Origin: Cacajao melanocephalus
Lineage: Eukaryota; Chordata; Mammalia; Primates; Pitheciidae
Length of the DNA stretch: 64,000 nucleotides
Assembly: GCA_963573385.1 (NCBI GenBank)
Contig: CAUYLG010005283.1
Span: 1 to 64,000, forward strand
Direction: 5' to 3'
Shown in pieces: positions 55,950 to 64,000 of this stretch. Each line of letters starts with the position of its first letter. The first letter of the stretch is position 1. The notes beneath the pieces were generated by a model. It saw only the letters and a list, made by a program, of their open reading frames with translations, ran no database searches and was not told the origin of the DNA. Made by a program: the position numbers and the translations under genes.

Positions 55950-56190
55950 ATGAAGGGACGTGTGTGTCACTTCCAGGCTGAGGCCATGAGAAGCACCATG
56001 AGACCCTCCATTAGCACGAGATGCAAACAGCCTAGATCCCTAAATCACTACATAGAGCACAGCTGTTCTAATAAGTCACCCCCTTCACTTTGGGCTTTGT
56101 GTGAGAGAAAATGAGTTCTCACCACAAGAAGCAATTGAGGCTGGGAGATTTATTTGTCATGGCAGCAAAACCTAGCTTATCCTGACTAGA
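55950..56190 (+). repeat. Old LTR-type repeat 3' part
   Basis: GTGTCACTTCCAGGCTGAGG, then GAGATTTATTTGTCATGGCA and AACCTAGCTTATCCTGACTA match the closing part of a common mammalian LTR-type repeat. Family unassigned. Confidence 0.45.
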
Positions 56191-56929
56191 GATGGCAAAA
56201 CACACGACACACACACCATCACTGAGAGACCGGCAGCCATGCAGACATTACTAATCCATCTTGGCACATTTCCTCCCATCTCAGCACATGCTCCAGGCAG
56301 CCTGTACCAACAGACTACCTAAGGACTGTACAATGGGTAAAGATCCTTCCAGCTCGCAAGTCACCACTCAGGTGGTTGAGCAATCTGACTGCCCCCCTCA
56401 TTGGACACACAATGGCCAGGCTGCGAGTCAAGGGGAAGCTGTGCCCTCTGGAAGGATCTGATCCCACCCCACCACTCACTCTTGTCAAAGCCTCGTGTCT
56501 TCTCACCTTTTGCCATCTCCCCCTCCCTGCCATGCCCCAAGGGGCTGCTGGACAGAGGCTGTCCCCTCCCCAGCCTCTGCCAGCTCCCCACCCCCATCGC
56601 CGATTCAGGAAGCCTCCAGGATTTCAGCGTTGGTGACATTTTTCTCTGCCTTCTTGCTGTTCCTTAGCAGAACCAAGTAGGAACTTGTTCCTCTGAAGGC
56701 TTTGGAGAGGAGCTGTGCTGCCCCCACGCTTTCTCATTCTTTCTCAGGGTGTGCCCCAGCCTCAGACCTATGAAAGGCAATTTCACTTTCGGTGGGGCTG
56801 CGTCCAGGAGGAACGCTGGGGCCCAAATGTGAGCACGTCTGTCTCGGCGGTCAGCTCCCTCCCCGAGCCAGGGCCGAGGGAAGGGCCGTCCCAGGACACA
56901 GGCTCTAAGCAGATGAACAGAGGTAACAT
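56191..56929. other. Unique sequence, no gene recognised
   Basis: C-rich in 56500-56610. Overlapping short ORFs only. Confidence 0.5.
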
Positions 56930-57540
56930 GACTTTTTACAATGGGGCTTTGATCTACCTAATGTCACAAGACAGGCTGGGGACAAATGCCAGGCTCTGTG
57001 TGACTCCCGGTTCCCACAGGAGGTGCCCTGTGCAGGTATTCACACGGGGAGATTCTTGGCAGGCCCGGCGCCTGGGTCTGTGCCCGTCACAGACACAGCC
57101 ACGGCAATTAGGTTTTGGAAAATGGTGGGTGAGGTTCCTTTGGCCGATGCTCCAGCCTCCGGCCTGAAAACATCATGGGGAGGGAGGGGGTGGCGGCTGC
57201 CCCCAGCGGCAGTGGGCGCCCTCCTGGTGTGAATGAGGGTGAGTGTGAGGAATTCCTGTGGTCGGGGCAGCCGGCGGGGCACAAAGGCTAGGCTGGCGTC
57301 CTTGACAATACCTGCTCTGTCCCTGCGGATGGTGACCTTCACCAAAGCTCTCCGTGAATGGGCCGCGGCTGCTCCTGGGTGTGTCCAAGCCGCCGGTGTT
57401 GGAAGCACATGAAGAGGCCAGGACCGTGGAGAGAGTTCACAGGACGTTTTGTAATTCAGGTGCCCATGAGGGCTGCCCTGGGGCTCGGGCCAGGCCGCAG
57501 AGGCTGCCAGGGGCCCATCCTTGGGCTGTCAGGACACATT
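56930..57540. promoter_or_regulatory. Candidate non-coding element, GC-rich with RUNX/nuclear-receptor-type sites
   Basis: Repeat-free block. CAATTAG (57105-57111), the perfect palindrome GGAATTCC (57249-57256) overlapping a RUNX-type TGTGGT (57257-57262), and a nuclear-receptor half-site TGACCTT (57333-57339) are visible. CpG is denser than in neighbouring DNA. Regulatory role is inference. Confidence 0.25.
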
Positions 57541-57928
57541 AGCCCCACCTGTGCTCAGGAACAATGGCCACACCTGTAGCTCGCTCCATCCCCAGGTGGA
57601 TGAAACGGGCCGCGCCTCCTGCCTGCAGCTCCGGTTTCCCTACCGGGCTGCCCTCGGAAGGCTGCAGCAGGATGTGCAGGCTGCCCAGAAAGACAGCGGG
57701 TGGCAGGGGCTGAGGGAGGTGGGGCCCCTGCCCCTCCGCAGGCCAGGAGTCTAGTTTAGACAAGGACGTCCCAAGGTTTCTCCCAGCCACCTTTATGAAG
57801 CATGCTACTCACGCCGGGGTCCTGCCTGCCCCAACTCCCTCTCTCACCAGTCTCTGAAACCCCAAAGTCTGGGCCCACCAGGAACGACACCTTGGCAACC
57901 TCCTTTTCTCTCCATTTTGGCCTCTCAG
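57541..57928. other. Unique sequence, no gene recognised
   Basis: GC-rich to 57760, then mixed. No repeat called. Confidence 0.45.
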
Positions 57929-58022
57929 CACACTGAGGTCAGCCCCCTGATGTGTAGACACAGTTACACATTTAACACACTGAGGTCAGCCCCCTGATGT
58001 GTAAACACAGCTACACATTTAA
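57929..58022 (+). repeat. 47-bp tandem duplication
   Basis: Two copies, 57929-57975 and 57976-58022, beginning CACACTGAGGTCAGCCCCCT and differing at two positions (TAGACACAGTT versus TAAACACAGCT), so the duplication is recent. Confidence 0.95.
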
Positions 58023-58250
58023 CAGACACTTAGATACCTTTTGCCAGGCACTGAGTATTTCCGTATCATACAAATACTCATTTCAGCCTCTCAACAACCC
58101 CAGGAGAAGCTGCTATCAGCATTGACTCCATTTCACATTTGGGGAAACTGAGGTTCAGAGCGGTGAAGTCACGCAGCTGGTAACAGGCAGGCCCGGGCTG
58201 TGAACCCAGGCAGGCCCGAGACTGTGCCAAGCCCCACTGCCTCCCATCTG
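58023..58250 (-). repeat. MIR-type SINE
   Basis: TTTGCCAGGCACTGAGTATT, TTCAGCCTCTCAACAACCCC, TGGGGAAACTGAGGTTCAGA and GGGCTGTGAACCCAGGCAGG in minus-strand MIR order. Confidence 0.8.
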
Positions 58251-58429
58251 CCCTGCTCCGACTCATGCCACACCCCAGGGCTCTTTGGTGACACCTGGAA
58301 GGGGCCCCCGAGCACATCTTCCATACCCATGCCCTTCCTGTGGCCCATCTTCCTGGGGCTGGGTCATGCTCATGGTGTACCCAGCCCCAGGCCACACGAG
58401 TGTTTGTTAACGGGGGATCCCCTCAGCTG

Positions 58430-58572
58430 GGGGATCATAGGTGTCATTTCTGGAGCTTCCCTCTGGGCCAGGCATGCCCCAAACACTGCCATGCGTGCCC
58501 TCGTGTTCCTTTCCCAACATCCCACGGAGAAGCAGGAGTGCCGTTCCCATTTCACAGACAGGAAACGGGATG
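58430..58572 (-). repeat. MIR-type SINE fragment
   Basis: GGGCCAGGCATGCCCCAAAC, then TTCCCATTTCACAGACAGGA, then AACGGGATGAG, minus-strand MIR. The neighbouring 58251-58429 and 58573-58799 are unique. Confidence 0.55.
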
Positions 58573-58799
58573 AGCGCGATACGGTGCCCAGCCAAGCATC
58601 GCCCAGCTCCTCCTCCGCGGCGGTCGTGGGTTCCAGACTTGGTGCCTCCTCTGCCTCCATCTGGAATGAAAACGGGAGGGACAGAAAGGAAGGGAGAAGG
58701 GGTGCAGGGTCATTCGGAGGCAGCAGAGACCTCACGCCACCTGCCAGGAGCAGCCCTACCGACCCCGAGAGGTCAAGGCCTGCGCTGGCTCTCACCCAC

Positions 58800-59330
58800 C
58801 CTCGGGGCTGGCCAGCTTGCCGCTTCTGATGACCTCACACTGAGGCCTTAGCTGAAGGTGGCATTTCCGGGTCTGGGGGTTATTTGTCGAGATGATGGAG
58901 AGATAAACAATGAATTCCAGAAGTCGGCTGGCCAAACCCCAGCCCCACACAATGAACCCCGCGTGTGGTGTGCAGGCACATGTGAACAGGTGTGTCCTCA
59001 CCAGAGAGGTATTCAAATACCAGAAAGCCAGTTTGCACAGCCACAACAGACCCTTTAACCCAGGCAGGGGGGACAGGAAATGGATGGGAATTTGCATTTT
59101 TTAAATAAGTCCTCGACTCAGCTTGGTGGGACCAAGGAGACTACCTGAGCCTCAGCGTCAGCTGCATGCGGACCCACCCCATGCGGGCAGGCATCTGCTG
59201 GTGCCGGGCACTTAGCCAATGGGGAGCCTCAGGAATGGAATAATGAAGAATTAATTTACCCAGCAGGGCCCTTTCCGTGTCTGGGAAGCTCTCACACCTT
59301 CTGGGAGGGGGGCAGGCGTGTTTCCTTGGG
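58800..59330. promoter_or_regulatory. Candidate conserved non-coding element with a perfect octamer
   Basis: Repeat-free. It contains a FOX-type ATAAACAA (58903-58910) overlapping a SOX-type ACAAT (58907-58911), a perfect POU octamer ATTTGCAT (59090-59097), a CCAAT box (59216-59220), a TEAD-type GGAATG (59232-59237) and TTAATT (59251-59256). This is the richest motif cluster in the window. No conservation or activity data are available here. Confidence 0.35.
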
Positions 59331-59599
59331 AGGAATGCATTACACAATCGATCTGTCAAGAGGCTGCATTCAGGAATCCGGGCGAGGTGGCTCTAGCCAT
59401 GGTCTGCTTCTTTGATTCGCACACTCCTCACGGGCAGCCCCAGCCCCCTGACTCCCTGCTGCCCTGTGGGACACACACCACCTGTGAAGGACCCCACGCA
59501 GGAACCAGGCTTGAGTCTGCAGCAGAGCGAATGCAGCGGGACTCAGGCAGTTCATCCCACGCCGTCTAGAGGCCATGGAACCAGAGTCTCACAAGAAGT
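59331..59599. other. Unique sequence, no gene recognised
   Basis: GC-rich and unique, between the octamer-bearing block and a MIR remnant. Confidence 0.45.
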
Positions 59600-59735
59600 C
59601 TGCCAGCAGGTACTCCTGCCCCAGCACGCTAGACAGATGAGCACGCGGAGCCCCGAGAGGTGCAGCAGGGAGCACGCAGCCTTGTGGCCAGCAAGAAGCA
59701 GAGCAGAGACGTGCACCCGGGCCTGCGATGACCGA
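59600..59735 (-). repeat. MIR SINE fragment
   Basis: GCTAGACAGATGAGCACGCG, then GAGCCCCGAGAGGTGCAGCA, then AAGAAGCAGAGCAGAGAC, diverged minus-strand MIR. 59736-60065 is unique sequence. Confidence 0.45.
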
Positions 59736-60065
59736 TCGCCCTGGACAGGTGCGGTGTGCTGCAGAGTGTAGGTTAGGACACGAGGTGGAAAATGTCTCTG
59801 GGGGCTGAGGCCCAGAAATAAGAAAAAACTGTCAGAAAGATCAAAGAGACGTCAAAATATCGAGAGAAGGGAGACAAGCTGGTGAGGTGTTTACATGTTC
59901 CAGGAGGGCACTTCCGACCTCTCCATGCTGGGGACTAGGTCACTAGATCACAGAGGCTCCGCCCAGCTCCCTGGTGGAACCTCCTGGGAGACTCAATAGA
60001 AAAGACCCCCACATTATAGAGGGACAAGAGGAAACAAGCTGACAAGCTGCCACAAGACATGAGGA

Positions 60066-60436
60066 ATCTGAAGGGAAATCAACATTGTCACAAAGTACAG
60101 GGACAGGTTGGAGAATTCTTTTCTATCAGAGTCTTAGACTGGCAGAGTTCGCACTAAGAGGAATGCAACCCATTCATTTTACCGATGAGGAGACAGAAGG
60201 TCAAGGTGGATCATGGTAAGGTTTGACTCAACGTTCTGGACTCCCCATCCTGATGGTTCCTTCTATATCACAGATCCCAGCTTACAAATACAAAGCCCAA
60301 TTTTTCAAAGAGGCATGTAATTAAAAAAAAAAATCCCGACACTCAGGTGTCTCATCCCAGATTCATCATTTTCTCCTGTGTGCTGAGGAAAAAGACAATC
60401 AAGGCTCCATGCCACATAGTTCCCACTCTGTGATGT
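60066..60436 (-). repeat. Left arm of an inverted segmental duplication
   Basis: Reverse complement of 61213-61741 (minus the Alu there). About 93% identical by eye over the central 240 bases. It includes part of a MIR (CATTTTACCGATGAGGAGAC) together with non-repeat flanks, so the match is a true duplication rather than two copies of a repeat family. The outer and inner ends fade gradually. Confidence 0.85.
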
Positions 60437-60845
60437 TCTGGAAAAGGTCAAACCATGGGGACAGTAAAGGCAGCAATGGTTGCTGGGGGTTAGAAGGGAA
60501 GGAGGAAGAGTTGGAGCACTAAGGGTTTCTAGGGCAGTGGAAGTCTTACGTGGGATGCCGTCATGGCGGATGGATGTCATTCTGCATTTTTCAAAACCCA
60601 TAGATTGTACAACACAAAGAGTGAACTCTAATCTAAATATGGATTTTAGTAATTTTCCTAGGAGAAAATTAGGACTCATAATGTACAATACTGGCTCATC
60701 GATTATAACAAGTATACCACTCCAGTGCAGGATGTTAGCAATGGGGAAACTGAGGGAAGGTGGAGAGGAGGTATATGGAACTCTATGTACAGTCTGTTCA
60801 ATCACTCTGTAAATCAAAAATATTTAAATAATTTTTTAAAAATAT
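60432..60845 (+). repeat. L1M-type LINE 3' untranslated end
   Basis: GATGTTCTGGAAAAGGTCAA, TTTCTAGGGCAGTGGAAGTC, TTTTCAAAACCCATAGATTG, CATCGATTATAACAAGTATA and GGAGGTATATGGAACTCTAT are the old L1 3' UTR in order. It forms most of the spacer between the duplicated arms. Confidence 0.9.
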
Positions 60846-61212
60846 CTATGAGGTCCACATCAGGGCTGGGTGCCATCCAGGACTCACCTTCGGCTGAATC
60901 TCGGTCCACAAAGTTCTCTCCCAGACCCTAGTGAAGAGGAAATAGTGAAGATATGAGCAGGCCAGGGTCCCAGGCTCGCTTGCTGGCTGCTGTACTCACA
61001 GCATCTAACAAGGGCTTAGTATATAGAACGTTCTCAATAAATATGTGTTAAGTTTATGAATGTTTGGGGTATCAGAAACCCAGGTATCTCCTGGGATGAT
61101 GGCGTGAGGTTCCAGAGGAGTGGGGAGAAAGTGGCAGAGACATGGTGGGTATTTTGGCCCCCTTGAGGGGGCCCAGAGGAGGAAGGAGCTGGTGTCACTG
61201 CTCTTTTCCCCA
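60846..61212 (+). other. Unique sequence with an L2/MIR-type 3' end at 60975-61060
   Basis: ACAGCATCTAACAAGGGCTT, then ACGTTCTCAATAAATATGTG is the shared L2/MIR terminus. The rest of the spacer is unique. Confidence 0.5.
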
Positions 61213-61741
61213 CAGAGTGGCGAGAAGCTCCCTCCAGGTCTGCCAAAGTCATCTCCGCACACAGGAAGAAATGATGAATCAGGGGTCAGACACCTGAGTG
61301 TTGGGATTTTTTTTTTAATTACGTGTCTCTTTGAAAAATTGGACTTTGTATTTGTAAGCTAGGATCTGTGATATAGAAGGAACCATCAGGATGGGGAGTC
61401 CAGAACATTGAGTCAAACCTCACCATGGTCCACCTTGTCTGTCTGTCTCCTCATCAGTAGAATGAATGGGTTGCATTCCTCTTAGTGCTAACTCTACCAG
61501 CCTAAGACTCTGATAGAAAGGAATTCTTGTGGCGCGTGCCTGTAGTCCCAGCTACTTGGGAGGCTGAGGCAGGAGAATTGCTTGAATTCTCCTGCGGAGA
61601 TTGTGGTGAGCCGAGATTGCACCATTGCACCCCAGCCAGGGTAACAAGAGCGAAATTCCATCTCAAAAAAAAAAGAAAGAAAGAAAGGAATTCTCCAAGC
61701 TGTCCCTGTACCCTGTGATAGTGATGATTGCAACCTTCAGA
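61213..61741 (+). repeat. Right arm of an inverted segmental duplication, carrying an Alu
   Basis: Partner of 60066-60436. Landmarks shared in reverse are AGACACCTGAGTGT, TTTGTATTTGTAAGCT, AGAAGGAACCATCAGGATGG and TTGCATTCCTCTTAGTGC. A truncated Alu with a perfect target duplication is inserted in this arm only, so it post-dates the duplication or was lost from the other arm. Confidence 0.85.
61528..61681 (+). mobile_element. 5'-truncated Alu SINE with perfect target-site duplication
   Basis: Starts within the Alu at GGCGCGTGCCTGTAGTCCCA and keeps the right monomer and A-rich tail with AAAG repeats. It is flanked by AGAAAGGAATTCT at 61515-61527 and 61682-61694, 13 of 13 identical: a clean L1-mediated insertion of a 5'-truncated copy. 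Confidence 0.95.
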
Positions 61742-62039
61742 ATAGAACATCTCCACTACCTTGCTTAAAATAGAAAAAGAAGCTATTTCCTTAGGTTTTA
61801 TAGATGGAACTCTGACTTCTCCCTTGGATGTTTTGTGTGTTTGGAGCCACTCCCTTCCCACTCTGACCTAAAGACCTCACAAGCTTAAGAAAAAAACAGA
61901 AAAAAAAATTAATAGCAATTGGTTATGTTCAATTCCAGAAGATCAAGAAATAGAAGAATCTAGTAAATTACAGGTAATGAAAAAACACAGCAACATGCCA
62001 GGCACTGCATAACATGAAAGGTACACAGTGTTGAATTAG
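61742..62039. other. Unique AT-rich sequence, no gene recognised
   Basis: A-rich 61880-61920 and otherwise featureless. Confidence 0.45.
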
Positions 62040-62049
62040 GACACAATCT

Positions 62050-62342
<293 letters not shown>

Positions 62343-62439
62343 TCACCCTGAAGGCACTTACAGCCCACTGAGGGAGACAGACACACACCACTACCCAGAA
62401 TGCAGTGTGAGAGGTGCTTTAGGAGATGCATTTATTAGG

Positions 62440-62530
62440 AGCAGGAGCTGCCATTTCCTTGTCATGCATAGAAGCCCATCCCTTTGCTAAGCACTTCACC
62501 TGCTCTCTTGCATAAAACCCTCTAGAAATC
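62440..62530 (-). repeat. MIR/L2-type fragment
   Basis: CTTTGCTAAGCACTTCACCT then GCTCTCTTGCATAAAACCCT resembles the minus-strand MIR/L2 end. Short. 62531-62975 is unique with a C/A-poor, G-rich start. Confidence 0.4.
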
Positions 62531-62975
62531 AAAGCTGGATGAAAGATTAAGATTCAACCGTTTGTTTCAGTGCACCCAAGTCAGTGAGGATGAGGGGGAA
62601 AGGGGAAGGAAGATGGGAAGCAAGGAGATACTACATATTACTGCACTGGCTGCAGCTGTGCAAGAAGCTCTTAAGAGACAGGATGGGGTTTCTACAGAAG
62701 GGCTTCCACACCTCTGTACCTTAAAAGAGTCCACAGAAGGGAGGAAGGTGGGAGGATGTATCAGCCTGTCTTCATCCCATGTCTCATTTCCTTTGGGTCA
62801 AGTTTAACCCCCAGTGTGTTTCATCCCAGGAGAAGATGCTCAGAGAGCTGAACCCCTTCCCCTGAGGAGTGTGTTTCATCCAAGTCTGAAACTGAAGCGT
62901 GACCCAGGATCAGGTGTCAACTAAGAGAGAAAGAAGCAATGAAGGTAATATGAAGTGGTTTGTGATGACACGGTA

Positions 62976-63078
62976 AAATACACCTGTTTATCTTCTTATG
63001 TGACTCTTGATGGCCCTAAAAGGTAGGTAAGGTCATCCCCATTGCTCAGATGGAAAAACTTAAATGTAATATTGAAGC
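62976..63078 (-). repeat. MIR SINE fragment
   Basis: AAAAGGTAGGTAAGGTCATC, then CCCATTGCTCAGATGGAAAA, minus-strand MIR core. Confidence 0.55.
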
Positions 63079-63123
63079 TGCTACCCATGAAGGAAAAACT
63101 GATATAAGACTTGCCATCCTGCA

Positions 63124-63160
63124 TTTAAAAAAAAGAAGAAGAAGAAGAGAAAGAAAGAAA
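63124..63160 (+). repeat. (GAA)n/(GAAA)n purine tract
   Basis: AAAAAAAAGAAGAAGAAGAA running into AGAGAAAGAAAGAAA. Uninterrupted purine strand of about 37 bases. Confidence 0.85.
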
Positions 63161-63749
63161 TCTAGAAAAATGGAGAAAATGAATGAAACAAAACAGGCAG
63201 CCTGGGGTTGTGATCCCTGGAGAACAGGAAAACAAAGTTGAGCCCTACAGTCTCCCCTTGACTTTCTGCGTGAGGGCAATTCCCAGACCACAGTGCAGAG
63301 GAGGGGTGTTCAGTAGTCTCACTGAGTTGAGGAGCCACGTATAGGAACTTAAAAAGGTCAGGACAGCTACAATCCGTGAGGCACAGGACTAAAGAGGAAG
63401 GAATTACACAGAAAAGGAATTCCAGAACTATTCTCAGGATCACTTTGGATGAAGATTAATCCACACCTATGTGGGGGTAAACTGCACAGGCTGGGCAAAG
63501 CAGAACTGCTGGAGAGCAGCAAGCTGAGCAACAAACAGCTCACCCAGGGCTGAGACACATGCGTGCAGGTTCCCACCAGCCAGAGCAGAGGAACTGTGTT
63601 CAGTACCTGGGGCGTAAATATAAACTAGCTGTACAATATGGGCTACGCTACAACGGACCTATAAAAGCTTTAAATGAGCTTCAGAAGGGTTAAACCAATA
63701 TACAAATAATTTTGCTCCCTGCCAAAACAAATTTCAATACACCTTAAAG
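63161..63749. other. Unique sequence, no gene recognised
   Basis: Mixed, AT-rich at 63600-63745. No motif or repeat called. Confidence 0.45.
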
Positions 63750-64000
63750 CAGTGGTCCCCAACCTTATTGGGACCAGGGACTGGTTTCGTGGAAGACAAT
63801 TTTTTCACAGACTGGGGTTGGGTCAAGGATGGTTTCAGGATGAAAATGTTCAACCTCAGATCATCAGGCATTAGATTCTCATAAGGAGCATACAATCTAG
63901 AGCCCTTGCATGCACAGATTCACAATACGGTTCACACTCCTATGAGAATGCAATGCTGCCACTGATCTGACAGGAGGTATAGCTCAGGCGGTAATGCTCA
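63750..64000 (-). mobile_element. MER1-type hAT-Charlie DNA transposon, cut by the window end
   Basis: Second copy of the element at 46681-47203, same orientation: CAGTGGTCCCCAACCTTATT end, TTTCGTGGAAGACAATTTTT, GATCATCAGGCATTAGATTC, CTGATCTGACAGGAGGTATA. It lacks the internal AT-rich segment seen in the first copy after the GGATGGTTTCAGGATGA phrase, so it belongs to a shorter variant. Confidence 0.85.

Overview
This window looks like primate, probably human, nuclear DNA with no protein-coding gene I can support. The diagnosis rests on dimeric Alu elements with A-tails, several with recognisable target-site duplications. These sit among L2, MIR, MLT1 and MST/THE1-type LTRs, old L1 fragments, hAT-type DNA transposon remnants and long tetranucleotide arrays. 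All open reading frames in unique sequence are short for the GC content, hit no family I recognise, and overlap one another on both strands. The longest ones lie in simple repeats that cannot encode a stop codon.

Layout. 1-312 is a TGGA/TGGG array. 313-8.2 kb is GC-rich unique sequence with MIR and L2 fossils and a TAATTA-rich block at 1.5-2.0 kb. 8.2-16.8 kb holds two Alus, several L2 pieces, an AT-rich enhancer-like block (8.74-9.12 kb), an unclassified LTR-like piece and a TCCA array. 16.8-21.6 kb is L2/MIR sequence with a GC minisatellite and one half of an inverted duplicate pair. 21.6-22.6 kb is a C-poor GAT/GGT array of about 1 kb. 23.6-34.5 kb contains MLT1 LTRs, Alus, an L1 3' end, a directly duplicated 110-120 bp block, a large imperfect inverted repeat and an AT-rich block with clustered GATA-type sites. 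34.5-42.1 kb holds an Alu nested in a DNA transposon and two more GGAT arrays, the second about 1.2 kb with higher-order structure. 42.1-55 kb carries a 266-codon ORF of doubtful meaning, MER1-type and MER5-type elements, an L1 ORF2 fossil split by an Alu, and a cluster of MaLR LTRs. 55-64 kb contains two octamer/TEAD/GATA-bearing candidate regulatory blocks, a young inverted segmental duplication around 60.1-61.7 kb, and a second MER1-type copy cut by the window end.

Nothing here behaves as an operon or a genetic system. The window is best read as intergenic or deep intronic DNA. The interesting content is structural (duplications, nested insertions, higher-order arrays), plus several non-repetitive AT-rich blocks in GC-rich surroundings that could be conserved regulatory elements. 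Repeat family names come from recognising consensus-like phrases by eye. Boundaries are good to roughly 5-30 bases, and subfamilies are mostly left unassigned.
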